A DNA stretch of 64,000 bases from Leptidea sinapis (lineage: Eukaryota; Arthropoda; Insecta; Lepidoptera; Pieridae). Position 1 is the stretch's first letter; every line of letters starts with the position of its first letter. The stretch is taken from the NCBI RefSeq assembly GCF_905404315.1, contig NC_066267.1:3362501-3426500 (forward strand), read 5' to 3'. Below the pieces are notes generated by a model, which saw only the letters and a list, made by a program, of their open reading frames with translations, was not told the origin of the DNA and did no database searches. The position numbers and the translations under genes are program-made. Of the stretch, positions 53,799 through 64,000 are shown piece after piece.

Positions 53799-54091
53799 TC
53801 TATACATTTAAATAAAATTGGAGTGTCTGTTTGTAATATTGAAATAACCGTTTTTTACTAAATGTATATTATGAATATATATACGGTACATACACCAAAA
53901 AAACATTTTATACAATTTTTGTCTGTCTGTCTGTTTGTTCCGGCTAATCCGGCGACTTTTATTGGCAGGTAGCTGATGTAATAATGAGTAACTTAGGCTA
54001 CGTTTATTTTAGAAAAAGCAATGTCCAAGAAACGGTCTAATTCTAAATATAATTTATATGGCAAAACAACGTTTGCCGGGTCTTTTGCTAG
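53799..54091 (+). mobile_element. Helitron-like element
   Basis: Starts TCTATACATTTAAATAAAAT, passes GTCTGTCTGTCTGTTTGTTC, and ends AACAACGTTTGCCGGGTC with TTTTGCTAG next to T. The terminus is like the one at 36713. No coding. Confidence 0.7.
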
Positions 54092-54422
54092 TTAAGTATA
54101 TATATAAAAAATTGTGTGCGTACAAAGTACACGTGACAAAAGTGAAACCTGCATTGTTCTTGAACCTCTAAACTGCATATGAAGTCCTGGTACATGCTGC
54201 TAGGATGACAGATGATTTAACCGCTATGAAAAACATAACGATTACCGATGCTGTATATATGTTCTTCTGGTGTCTCTGTAGAAATAAGTCGTGCGCATGA
54301 CGTCAAAATATATTAAGGTATACTCGCGTTATACATAAGACGATCTCGTCTTCAACTATGATCACATGATACCAAAATACTGTATAATGCTTCCTATCTT
54401 ATTTTATCCCATTTTAAATCTT

Positions 54423-54530
54423 ATGAATTTCCTTGTGCGGTGTTTCCGGGACGATACCACATGGGTACCTTCAAAAGAAGCGCGTACACCTTCCTTAAAG
54501 GCCGGCAACGCTCCTGTGATCCCTCGGTTG
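54423..54530 (+). mobile_element. LINE-A 3' scrap
   Basis: TGAATTTCCTTGTGCGGTGT, GGGACGATACCACATGGGTA and GCCGGCAACGCTCCTGTGAT, then it stops before GATCACTTAACACC. Confidence 0.85.
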
Positions 54531-54539
54531 TGTTTGGTT

Positions 54540-55230
54540 GTTAGTTACTATAAAAGTTACGTAAATTGTAATCCAAGATTTAATCTAACATTTTAAGATT
54601 TTCTCATAATTTCAGTATTGATTCAGCATGTTTCGATATTTAAATAAAAGAAATGATAGCCACATAGTAAATTTAAATAAACAGTTTTAATTTTTTCCCG
54701 ATTTTTATCTTGCAATCTTTATGCAACGCTTTAACACTAATGAAATTATGAATTTCTTGGAGTGATTAGGCATATAAATTGTTGATTATGAAACCATATT
54801 ATAATATTAATTTGAAATAAGAAGTAAAGGTTTAAAAATATGAAAATGATCGCTTATTATCACGTAAATGAAACTTAGGTGATCTTACTAAAATCTTATT
54901 TGTATTCAAATTCAAATACTTCAAGAACTAGCAAGTAAGTAGTCCAATATAAATGAATCCATTAGCCGTGACGAGGGCACTTGTCAGAATAATGACAAAG
55001 GAATATTGGAAGTACCCCAACTGGACTCTCCATCACTACGAAATTATATTCCATTTCGTATACTAAAATAGATCCGATCTTCAAAATCATACAATTCAAA
55101 ATATTATTAATCTCAGAAATGATAATTGTTATATCAATGTTAAAATAACTAAGCAACTGCTTCCGAGTGTACGAAAAAACCCACAATATATTCTATGCAA
55201 GTACTCTAAGCTTGGTGGTCTACTTTAACA
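54540..55230. other. AT-rich spacer, nothing recognised
   Basis: No feature supported. Confidence 0.45.
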
Positions 55231-55234
55231 AGAC

Positions 55235-55838
55235 ATTGGGGCAGTGCGGCCGATATTAAGAAGAATGCAGAAGAAGCCTGTTCGCGGTATTTATAACCTA
55301 GGTCCTAAATAATCATTAAAAAAAAATAACTTTTGCTTCTCAATATATTCTTGATAATGTTCTATATGTTCATAAGCATATTGAGGAATTTGCTAGAAAC
55401 TGTGACAATCATAATGTTAACATGAGGAAGAAACATAAACTTGTTATGCCTACTAATTGGCCGAGTTATTAAATCTTTTATTGGGCGATGTATATGCTTC
55501 TACAATATTATCCCAGAAAATGTACAGAATAAATGTGTTACGAAATTTAAAAGAATTGTTAAATAACGTTTGTGTGGGAAAGGTTACTATAGCATATACG
55601 ATTTTCTTAATGACACCACAGACTGGGAATGAAGCAAACACCCTCAGGCGCTTTAATTATAAATGTTTATTGTACGATATTACATTGCAATCCATATTTT
55701 TATAAAAAAAGCCCGCTGAGTTTCTTGCGCACGTTCTTCTCAGGTCTGAGGCAGCCTATTTTGAATGGGTGGTAGTTTTTGACGTTCAATAAGTGATTTT
55801 GAATCCTATTTTGAATAAAATTATTTGAATTTTGAATT
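55235..55838 (+). mobile_element. LINE-B 3' end with complete coding tail
   Basis: AGTGCGGCCGATATTAAG, TATTTATAACCTAGGTCCT, EEFARNCDNHNVNMRKKHKL-type residues and CVTKFKRIV, then the 3' UTR (GCCCGCTGAGTTTCTTGCGC, TCTCAGGTCTGAGGCAGCC, CAATAAGTGATTTTGAATCC) and an ATTTGAATTTTGAATTGG end. It shows the coding tail and UTR that copy 52028 has lost. Small deletions and a stop near 55310. Confidence 0.88.
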
Positions 55839-56074
55839 GGCTTACTTATTGTTTAACTTCCACAGAAGCCACAGTAGGAAGAATATAATAGAACCCACAC
55901 TATTTTGATAAATTCGCTAAATTCAAACGAATAAAATTATTAAATCTTTGCGGAGAAGACATTATCAAACTTTCATACCGAATCCGTAATTTTTATAATA
56001 ATAATAATATTAATACACTTTCACACAAATTATCTTGCCCCAAATTAGGTATAGCCTGTGCTATGGGTTGCAAG

Positions 56075-56245
56075 ACAACGGTATATATTATACGATATAC
56101 TTAAACATACATTTATAAACATATTCATGACTCGGAAGCAAACATCCATATTCATTATATAAATGTTTGCACCTACCGGGATTCGATCCCGGGACAGGTA
56201 GGTAGGGCCAATCAAATAACCAATCGGCTATAATAGACTATCTTA
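56075..56245 (-). mobile_element. tRNA-derived SINE, copy 2
   Basis: CATGACTCGGAAGCAAACAT and ACCGGGATTCGATCCCGGGA (box B with a paired T stem on the minus strand), then CCAATCGGCTATAATAGACT. Same layout as copy 1 at 255-440. Confidence 0.72.
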
Positions 56246-56294
56246 CGTGTAGCGTCCTAGTATGTATTAACAAAATATGTTTTACGTGATGTCA

Positions 56295-56475
56295 GTTAAA
56301 TTTAAAAAAAAATAAAATTTAAAAAAATTATTTTAATTATTAAAAAATTAAAAAAATTAAATTAAATAATAATAATAATATAATAATAATAATAATATAA
56401 TATATTTAATAATTAAATTAATTTTATTATTTTTTTATTTTATTTTTTATTTTAATTTATTAAAATTTGTTAAAT
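56295..56475. repeat. A/T-only low-complexity tract with (AAT)n
   Basis: Almost purely A/T for about 170 bases, including AATAATAATAATATAATAAT. Confidence 0.9.
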
Positions 56476-57011
56476 TCAACCTTAACTTATCGTACTGCAT
56501 GATATGACTCTCGAAATTTTAAAGTTAATATCAGCCATCTTATTAACCGAATTAAAAGATCCGACTTCAAAAACTAAAAAGAATAAAATAACTTAATAAA
56601 TATTCAATTTAAAACAACTTATGAAAACCAATATCTTTATATTTAATATTAAAATATCAATATATTTAATATTAATATAATACTATTATTTATATGTGCT
56701 ACCTATTGATAGATTTTAGGTCGGTGCCGAGCCATAGAAAAATGCTGATCGAAACTCTATTTCACGTTATTGTGAGATAATGTATCTGTGTGAGATAAGT
56801 ATCGTGAAGAACGTTTGTTAGTTATGAATGACAGATAGCCTAAGATCCACTTATCGGGACACAAGTTAGACTGAGTAACGTGTATTGGTAATATTATGTA
56901 ATCAACCTAAATGAAAACTAATAAAAAAGCTGTACACAAAATAAGATTACATCGTCCATGTAAGCAATAACATCATCCACGTAAACATGAATGTTCAGAA
57001 AAATACTAACT

Positions 57012-58102
57012 GAATGAAGTAGAAGATGCAGAGAGAACCCATATCTCTACGCAACGCCAAAGAATCAAGCCGATCGGCGATGACTTGATCGTCAATGATC
57101 AATTGAGAAGAAGCCGGTACTGAGGAGCGCCCGACTCAGAGGGGAGAACTGTACTCTCGCGAAGAGTTCCGAAGGTACAATCGTACTAGATTTAGCATTA
57201 TCTACTTTTTGGCTAGGTGTGGCGCGCAGGTAGATGCTCTTGTACGTCACAGGTTAGTCTAGTCATCTGCAGAGCATTTTTCATGTATCAGCAATTTTTG
57301 AGCCAAATAGAATAACAGAATTTAAAAAGTGGACTGAGTTTGTATTCCAGTATTATAAGTTTGCATGCTTTATGCGATAGGTTAAGTACACCTGCTATTT
57401 ATAGCCACCGACACCATGTTACCTTATCCTACAAATAAAGATGATTTGATATTACCCATCGCGATTGCATGTGTCCCTAAGGAATGAACCTAGTGGCTTT
57501 GGCACGGACAAGAGCACTGGTATGGGACGCGAAAACCCTGGATCCTTCTCTTATCCAATCCTTCGTGAAGTCACTACATTTACCCATGTTAGATTAGTTA
57601 GATTAGATATATAATCTCACATTCAACATTATAAAGTTATCAAGTGGGACGAAGGTGTTGGCTCGGTCATAACAATATTATAATAACATGTTAACTTCCC
57701 TGTGAGCTCCAAATAGCCAGCTAGTATTCATTTGGTTATTATTCGGAAAACTACAACTTAAATACAACTGCAGTAGTTTTTAGTTTTTGTTGAATTAACA
57801 TAATATAGCTATTTTAAGTGAAGTTTTATATATTTGTACAATTTCTTCAACGATTTCAAGAATGTATTCGCGTTATTGATAAATACTAGTGGAAATCCAA
57901 ATATTCAACCATTTTTAGAGAGCGATAGAAAAAATTTTGACAAACATAAAATATTTATACTTATATTTTATGTTACTGTCCAAACCCGATTTTAGGACGA
58001 ACTAGCTTTAACCTAAGCCAACGCAGTTCACCCCTGAGGCGATAGGACCAGTCGATGCAGTCTAAGTTACTAGTTTCTCCTATTGGCCTTTGGAGAAACC
58101 CG
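57012..58102 (+). repeat. Left arm of a 2.5 kb inverted repeat
   Basis: 1091 bases that are the reverse complement of 58406-59490 (1085 bases). I checked the outer end (GAATGAAGTAGAAGATGCAG against CTGCATCTTCTACTTCATTC), several middle segments, and the inner end (GGCCTTTGGAGAAACCCG against CGGGTTTCTCCAAAGGCC). The only differences I found are a 6-base AGTAAC insertion near 57975 and single substitutions (for example near 57434, 57648 and 57887). The outermost ~150 bases (57012-57160) are a minus-strand copy of a LINE-A-related coding fragment. No gene recognised in the arm. Confidence 0.95.
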
Positions 58103-58405
58103 TTCAGCCTCCTATCTTGTAGTATAAAGGATGAACTGATTTGGCTAAGAAAAACTAATTTGTCTTAAAATCGGACTTAGCCGGTAGCGTAAACAACTAT
58201 GGAATGAGATCTAAGCCTATATTCTTGCCAACAACCAGCTGAAATAAAAACTGTTCCATTTCAATTATTCCAACCATTACTTTGTTCTTACTGCAGATAT
58301 TCATTGAACCAGTAGGTGTTAATTGAATAAATTCGCAAACAATAAAAGTTTCATCAGAACCATAGTTCTGAAATGCAGAAATTTTATATTCATACTATCA
58401 GATGC
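58103..58405. other. Spacer of the large inverted repeat
   Basis: 303 bases. Its left part (58112-58190: GGATGAACTGATTTGGCTAA, TTTGTCTTAAAATCGGA) is a diverged direct copy of 58458-58530 in the right arm (GGGTGAACTGCGTTGGCTTA, TCGTCCTAAAATCGGG). The unit was therefore already tandem before or during the inversion. Confidence 0.8.
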
Positions 58406-59490
58406 CGGGTTTCTCCAAAGGCCAATAGGAGAAACTAGTAACTTAGACTGCATCGACTGGTCCTATCGCCTCAGGGGTGAACTGCGTTGGCTTAGGTTAA
58501 AGCTAGTTCGTCCTAAAATCGGGTTTGGACATAAAATATAAGTATAAATATTTTATGTTTGTCAAATTTTTTTCTATCGCTCTCTAAAAATGGTTGAATA
58601 TTTGGATTTCCACTAGTTTTTATCAATAACGCAAATACATTCTTGAAATCGTTGAAGAAATTGTACAAATATATAAAACTTCACTTAAAATAGCTATATT
58701 ATGTTAATTCAACAAAAACTAAAAACTACTGCAGTTGTATTTAAGTTGTAGTTTTCCGAATAATAACCAAATGAATACTAGCTGGCTATTTGGAGCTCAC
58801 AGGGAAGTTAACATGTTATTATAATATTGTTATGACCGAGCCAACACCTTCGTTCCACTTGATAACTTTATAATGTTGAATGTGAGATTATATATCTAAT
58901 CTAACTAATCTAACATGGGTAAATGTAGTGACTTCACGAAGGATTGGATAAGAGAAGGATCCAGGGTTTTCGCGTCCCATACCAGTGCTCTTGTCCGTGC
59001 CAAAGCCACTAGGTTCATTCCTTAGGGACACATGCAATCGCGATGGGTAATATCAAATCATCTTTATTTTTAGGATAAGGTAACATGGTGTCGGTGGCTA
59101 TAAATAACAGGTGTACTTAACCTATCGCATAAAGCATGCAAACTTATAATACTGGAATACAAACTCAGTCCACTTTTTAAATTCTGTTATTCTATTTGGC
59201 TCAAAAATTGCTGATACATGAAAAATGCTCTGCAGATGACTAGACTAACCTGTGACGTACAAGAGCATCTACCTGCGCGCCACACCTAGCCAAAAAGTAG
59301 ATAATGCTAAATCTAGTACGATTGTACCTTCGGAACTCTTCGCGAGAGTACAGTTCTCCCCTCTGAGTCGGGCGCTCCTCAGTACCGGCTTCTTCTCAAT
59401 TGATCATTGACGATCAAGTCATCGCCGATCGGCTTGATTCTTTGGCGTTGCGTAGAGATATGGGTTCTCTCTGCATCTTCTACTTCATTC
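58406..59490 (-). repeat. Right arm of a 2.5 kb inverted repeat
   Basis: Reverse complement of 57012-58102. The frame 58323-58541 (GETSNLDCIDWSYRLRGELR) spans the spacer/arm border and is not a recognised protein. The LINE fragment at its outer end continues past 59490 to about 59625, while the left arm stops at the corresponding point. The duplication breakpoint therefore lies inside the LINE. Confidence 0.95.
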
Positions 59491-59640
59491 GGGGAATGCT
59501 CAGAGGAGCTGCTCGGGTTGATACCAATGGCCAAATTCCACCACCAGGAATTACGTCAAAGTACTAAATACCACTCAAATCACATTGACGTCTGGAATTC
59601 TACAACCACGCGTTTACGAAATTAAACTTTTTTGTTTGTC
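59345..59640 (+). mobile_element. LINE-A-related coding tail (sister subfamily)
   Basis: AGTCGGGCGCTCCTCAGTACC (GAPQY), GATCGGCTTGATTCTTTGGC (DRLDSLALRRD), SEELLGLIPMAKFHHQELRQ and HIDVWNSTTTRL parallel LINE-A DRLDHLALRRD...ECSEELFNLIPAAEF...HHLDVW. A shift lies between the two parts. HHxDVWNSTTTR marks a subfamily different from the main LINE-A (DVWRSSTVRFSR). Confidence 0.8.
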
Positions 59641-60660
59641 AATATTCTTATTGCAATAACATTGACAATTGTATATAAATTTGTATATAAACTTGTATAT
59701 TTTGTTGTGATTGATCAAACTGCCTTAATCAACTTTTTTTTTTTTTTTATTTATTTATATCTTATTAACAAATTACATAATAAAGATATCAAAATTCTTG
59801 TACATACATAATTGTATTCAAGTTTTATTGTGTACAAAAGGTAAGGTAAGGTAAAGGTAAGGTAAGGTGATCGTCGAAATACAAAATATAATATTATTTA
59901 AATTTAAAGTTTCATACTTTATTTAGTTATAAAATAAAAAGGAAACAACTTAAAACTACATACAAATATTAATTATGCAGAAAAAAAAACAAAACAAAGC
60001 AAAAACAAAAACATAAACATTTATGTGGAATGGTCATTTTTAGATTAAATTTTTCTATTTTATTGTTTTAATGCACCTTTGTACTTAGCAGTAAGTATTG
60101 TTTTCAAAAGGTTGTAAATAAAGGGATGGAGAAAAATTCCCAAATAACAGATGTTTAGTTAAGATATTTTAGAAAGCGTGGGAACGTAAGTATAGTTTTG
60201 TCTCGTGGCAAAAATGTACATTATAAGTACTGAGAGTGTAAGAACGAAGTATGACTGATGCGGGGGTGAGAACCCAGGTAGTAAGTAAGATATAATTGTA
60301 TGGGACTCAAGCGGGCAGTTCCTACTTAACTTCGATGTACGACAGACCTCTGTCCTTTAACTCTGTCAATTTTTTTCTAATTGATATACTCACTTTAAAT
60401 TAACCGCCCCGTGATTCCTTAATTATAACATCTTAATAAACATTTAGTATCCTATCCAATAAATTCCGATACTACATTAAGGTGCTAAGAAATTATATGA
60501 ACAACATTACAAACAAAATAATTTACAAATACCCTCGATATTAAAACTAAAAGTTTTGTTACTTTTTATACAGAGTGTTAGAACTTGAGATGACTATAAC
60601 CCAATTAGCGTTACATATCTGAGACTATTCAGTCACACTAAATATTTAACTAAAGATTTG
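59640..60660. other. Spacer with T-run and (GGTAA)n
   Basis: A long T-run at about 59732-59749 and a GGTAAGGTAAGG patch at 59838-59869. No gene seen. Confidence 0.55.
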
Positions 60661-60667
60661 ACTAGAG

Positions 60668-60935
60668 ACTCCCAATTGCCTATTAAAAGGTTAGCAAATT
60701 GATTAAAAACGTCAAGTAAGTTACACAATTTTGTTCAATTAAAGGGGCACTTACCGAAAATATGACACTCCATCCAAAAGGATGGAAGGAAACTAAAAAT
60801 AGTTTGGATATGCTGTTTAGAAAGTAATCACTGAACACATTGCGTGGCGTTGTATTCAAAGAGCGTTAGACTGAATAAAAACTCCTAAAGCCTAATAGAC
60901 GCGTAGACAGAGTTATTTTGGTTCAGACCATTTTT
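60668..60935 (-). repeat. Exon-like repeat, copy 2
   Basis: Minus strand: ACAACGCCACGCAATG, then GGATGGAGTGTCATATTTTC, G and GTAAGTGCCCCTTTAATT. ATG at 60773, 19 bases, donor GT from 60754. The terminal hairpin of copy 1 is degraded here (CTCTGTCTACGCGTC, TATTAGGCTTTAGGAG). See copy 1 at 40700. Confidence 0.6.
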
Positions 60936-61016
60936 GAGCGTGATTGTGAGTTAGCGTTAGAAAAGTTCACTATACAAGACAAAAAAAAACACATAATCAT
61001 GTACAACAGACAATTA

Positions 61017-61361
61017 CCAGTGGGAGGCTCCTTTGCACAGGATGCCAGCTAGAGAATGGGTACCACAACGGCGCCTACTTCTGCTGCAGCAGTAATGTGT
61101 AAACATTATTGTGCTTCGGTCTGGAGGGCGCCGTAGCTAGTTACTGGGCAAATGAAACTTAACATGTATCTAATGTCTCATCTTTATCTTATGTCTCTTG
61201 AGACAGTCTCCTTGGAGAAGAGAGCAATTTAAGTGCTGCTAAGAATTTTTGAGGGTTTTTCAAGAATCCTGTGGGGCACTGCATTATAATGGACAGGGTG
61301 TATCAATTACCATCAGCTGAACGTCCTGCTCGTCTTGTCCTTTATTTCCATAAAAAAAACT
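61017..61361 (+). mobile_element. SINE-S copy, full length with an internal expansion
   Basis: TACCAGTGGGAGGCTCC to CATCAGCTGAACGTCCTGC and TTTCCATAAAAAAAAC. An extra ~30 bases of ATGTCTC-type repeats (61165-61210) expand the TTATGTCTCAAGG region. Confidence 0.93.
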
Positions 61362-61804
61362 TTGTATTCAACTAACGTAAATGACAATATCATATAACTG
61401 AACAAAGGCGACAGAAGTGTATTTAAAATTTTTATAGGGATCTCTAAAGACAAAGCTTTTTCATTTATAAAAATAATTATTCTGATTTATAATAACACTA
61501 AAACATATTATAGCGTAACATAAAAGCCGCTCTTAACTTAGTTCGCGAGACACAGCAAACTAAACTTTAAGCTACGTTAAGAGGATTACTTGGAAACTTT
61601 CATATTATGAACTATTAACGAAGTGGTAAGTGCATTAAAAAGTAATATATTGCATAAAGTTGGTTTTTGTTTCACACTTTGAATTTCTTTTTATAATTAA
61701 AGTCAATTAAATTTAGCAATTTGTAAGAATAATAACTAAGAAACTCCTATATTAAGTAGTTACGTCTGTTTTGTTTAAGTATAGTTGAAACTAATTTTTA
61801 CTAT

Positions 61805-62200
61805 AAGCTGATTGGACAACTGACCTGATGAGAAAACTCATGGTCGCTCATAGGGCAATGGAGAGGGCTAAGCTAGGAGGTTCTTTGCGAGATCGAATCA
61901 GAAATGAGGAGATCCGTAGGAGAAACAAAGTCACCGACATATCCAAAATGCTTGCTAAAGTGAAGTGGCAGTGGGCAGGGCACATAGCTCGACGGACAGA
62001 AGGCCAGTGTGGCAGAAAAGTCCTTGAATGGCGACCACATACCGGAAGACATTAGGAAATATTGGTAGCCCCCCCCCCCCCCAAGATGGCTGGAATGTGT
62101 TGAATGAGGGCAGCTCAGGATCGATCATCATGGAGATCTTTGGGGGAGGCCTTTGTCCAGCAGGCGTCTTCCGGCTAATGATGATGATGATAAGACGGCT
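61805..62200 (+). pseudogene. RTE-type LINE C-terminus with (GAT)n tail
   Basis: The frame 61828-62055 reads MRKLMVAHRAMERAKLGGSL, RDRIRNEEIRRRNKVTDISK and WAGHIARRTEGQCGRKVLEW, the best-preserved RTE tail here. After a shift, a C-run (about 62068-62081) interrupts the expected GRPPxRW segment. The end is TTTGTCCAGCAGGCGTCTTC and ATGATGATGATGATAAG. Confidence 0.88.
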
Positions 62201-62224
62201 AATGATAAGCTGATTATATTATAA

Positions 62225-62350
62225 TAAGTGGAGGACAAAAAAGCATTCAGGTCACCTGATATGAACGAAATGACCAATAACGATGAAAGTTCCTTAAAAA
62301 CCACGCTGTTAAGGAAGGACAGATATCCAAATGGAGGAGAGATTATACAC
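62225..62350 (-). mobile_element. LINE-A-related 3' scrap
   Basis: AGTGGAGGACAAAAAAGC, CAGGTCACCTGATATGAAC, AGTTCCTTAAAAACCACGC and GATATCCAAATGGAGGAG follow the order of the LINE-A minus-strand end (compare 15020-15290) with a deletion in the middle. Confidence 0.65.
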
Positions 62351-62594
62351 GTCTATATATACCTTTATTTTTGATGATTAGTTAAATTTGCACGAGAATG
62401 ATTGTATGACAACTGGTGGACTGTCAGTGCACTAATTAAATGGTAAAAGTTACTTAGGAAATGTATGTTCAAGCATATTTCGACCTCCTTGTTTATTATG
62501 TTTGTCTACAGTTGTTTACAAACATAATAAATTGCTAGCAATGATCGTACTAATGTTATGTCCAAAATGTATATAAATACCATGTAATTAGAGG

Positions 62595-64000
62595 CGCGAC
62601 TGTCTAACACCACGGCACCCCGCTCCACACTCAACGTGGACTTTTGCAATATCAGGGGAATTCACTCCAATTTAAACGCCGTCCACTACTACCTTGAGAC
62701 GGCGCAGCCGGCCTTGTGTTTCCTTTCGGAGATGCAGATATCTCGACCTAGCGATACGTCATATTTAACGTACCCCGGGTAGAAAATTGAGCACAATTTT
62801 TTGCCTCATGCCGGGGTATGTGTGTACGTTAGGGAGGATATCTGCTGTCGCCGTCTCGGCAATTTTGAGGGTAGGGACCAGTCCACTCTCTGGCTCCGCT
62901 TAGATTTAGAGGACCGTGTCCGCATCTATGCGTGTGTCTACAGGTCCCAGAATGGTAACGCAGAAACCGATCATCTCATGGGCTGCGTTCAAGCGGCAAT
63001 TGACGACGTGCTTGCACAGATCCCCTCCGCTGAAATCGTAGTCTAGGGTGATTTCAACGGGCACAATGCCGAACGGTTTGGATCACGTACCACAGACTAC
63101 GCAGGGCGATCTGTGCATAATTTTGCATTGGCGTATGGTCTGTCCCAATTAGTCGATTCGCCAACGCGGCTCCCGGATGTGGATAGCCACATGCCGTCCT
63201 TATTGGATCTTCTGCTGACTACACATCCCGATGGTTACCAGGTCTTTGTCGACGCCCCTCTCGGAACGTCCGACTATTGCCTGGTCAGGAGTGTAGTGCC
63301 CATCCGACGCCAACGTCGCAGACCACCAGCAACCCGCCGCGTTTGGCACTACAAGTCAGCAGATTGGGATAGGATGCGTTCCTTTTTTGCATCCTACCCT
63401 TGGGGCAGGGTTTGTTTCCCTTCGGATGATCCTAGTGCCTGCGCCGTTGCAGTAGCCAATGTGATACTACAGGGTATGGATATTTTTATACCAAGCTCTG
63501 TAGTACCGATCGGTGGCAGATCACAGCCCTGGTTCGATGCGTCAGTTAAAGCAGCATCTGACTGCAAAAAACAGGCGTATCGAGCTTGGGTTGCGGCGCT
63601 GGGCACAAAGGATCCGAACTGCACAGTTCTTTAGAGGAAATACAACCGTGCCTCCAGATTTTTTAAGCGGCAAATCGCACGTGCAAAGTTAAAACACGTC
63701 GTCAAAATCGGCAAGCAGCTTTCCAGTTACCCGACCCGAACACGCAAGTTCTGGTCGTTGTCGAAAGCTGCTCTTGGTAACTTTAGCCAGCCGTCCATGC
63801 CGCCGTTGTACATGAGGAATGACACCCTGGCCCATACGGCAAAAGAGAAAGCCGATCTCTTGTGCACTCTTTTCGCCTCCACCTCGACTCTCGACGACAA
63901 CGGAAAAACACCGCCGACCATATCACGGTGTCAGAGCTCTATGCCTGAAGTACAGTTCAGACAGAAAACTGTTAGGCGATCTCTGTTTTCGTTGGACGTC
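62595..64000 (+). pseudogene. LINE-A endonuclease and start of RT, runs off window
   Basis: Plus-strand copy starting CACGGCACCCCGCTCCAC. The endonuclease is readable in one frame. NVDFCNIRGIHSNLNAV lies at ~62633. A TAG replaces a codon near 62782 (CCGGGTAGAAAAT). VCVYVREDICCRR lies in 62801-63046, and a TAG replaces the Leu of VVLGDF (~63044). NAERFGSRTTDYAGRSVHNF lies near 63069, and DAPLGTSDYCLVRSVVP has the catalytic His of SDH replaced by Tyr (~63270). After CTVL a stop at ~63634 precedes RKYNRASRFFKRQIARAKL and the RT start (TRTRKFWSLSKAAL, ... LFSLDV at the window edge). Non-functional but close in sequence to 15499-16875. Confidence 0.9.

Noticed and set aside
57012..59490. Large transposon with 1.1 kb terminal inverted repeats
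   Set aside because: The right arm's LINE fragment continues beyond the arm end while the left does not, so the arm ends are not element termini. No transposase in the 303 bp spacer.
59838..59869. (GGTAA)n as telomere-like repeat
   Set aside because: The insect telomere unit is TTAGG (CCTAA). GGTAA in either strand is not that repeat, and the run is very short.
1..64000. LTR retrotransposon or endogenous virus
   Set aside because: No long direct repeats, no integrase or protease motifs, and no viral structural genes were seen. All RT traces are of non-LTR type.

Overview
This window reads as AT-rich insect nuclear DNA, most likely from a moth or butterfly. The lepidopteran call is inference. 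It rests on the mixture of repeats: many copies of a ~310 bp poly-A-tailed retroposon, APE-type LINEs with a GATCACTTAACACC-type 3' end, RTE LINE tails ending in (GAT)n, short elements with TTGAAGTCGGTT ends, Helitron-like elements ending in CTAG, and several mariner relatives. I see no bacterial operon structure, no CRISPR array, no rRNA, no LTR element and no convincing host protein-coding exon. Almost everything recognisable is a transposable element or its debris. Names used here: LINE-A is the CR1/jockey-type LINE with YADD and the GDFN/SDH endonuclease. LINE-B is the second jockey/CR1-type LINE with FADD. SINE-S is the ~310 bp retroposon.

Layout. 0-4.7 kb: a tRNA-derived SINE, a 417 bp MITE with 46 bp terminal inverted repeats (TIRs), a TTGAAGTCGGTT element, a SINE-S copy and an RTE LINE tail. 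4.76-6.54 kb: a decayed LINE-A reverse transcriptase on the minus strand. 7.7-13.7 kb: LINE-A and SINE-S scraps, a hAT-like candidate, and a Harbinger remnant with a 37 bp x5 array. 14.6-17.1 kb: a second TTGAAGTCGGTT element and a LINE-A copy with an intact endonuclease but a gutted RT. 17.5-22.8 kb: inverted unknown repeats, a tail-to-tail SINE-S pair, LINE-A fragments and a TA-flanked MITE. 23-31 kb: tRNA-like repeats, LINE-A 5' and 3' ends, an R1-like C-terminus, and LINE tails. 31-45 kb: further MITE copies, a tRNA-like unit in two places, Helitron-like elements, a broken mariner, and an exon-like repeat. 45-56 kb: LINE-B copies, two more transposase remnants, and a LINE-A copy nested in SINE-S. 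57.0-59.5 kb: a very large, nearly perfect inverted repeat (arms ~1.09 kb, 303 bp spacer). 60-64 kb: the second exon-like repeat, SINE-S, an RTE tail, and a LINE-A endonuclease copy running off the window end.

The elements are related by mobilisation rather than by a pathway. The LINE-A machinery (endonuclease at 15.5-16.9, 24.8 and 62.6-64.0 kb; RT at 4.8-6.5 and 49.3-50.5 kb) plausibly also mobilises SINE-S, because the last ~45 bp of the two families look alike. The least explained structures are the 2.5 kb inverted repeat at 57-59.5 kb and the duplicated module at 40.7 and 60.7 kb. That module carries ATG, 19 coding-like bases and a GTAAGTG splice donor.
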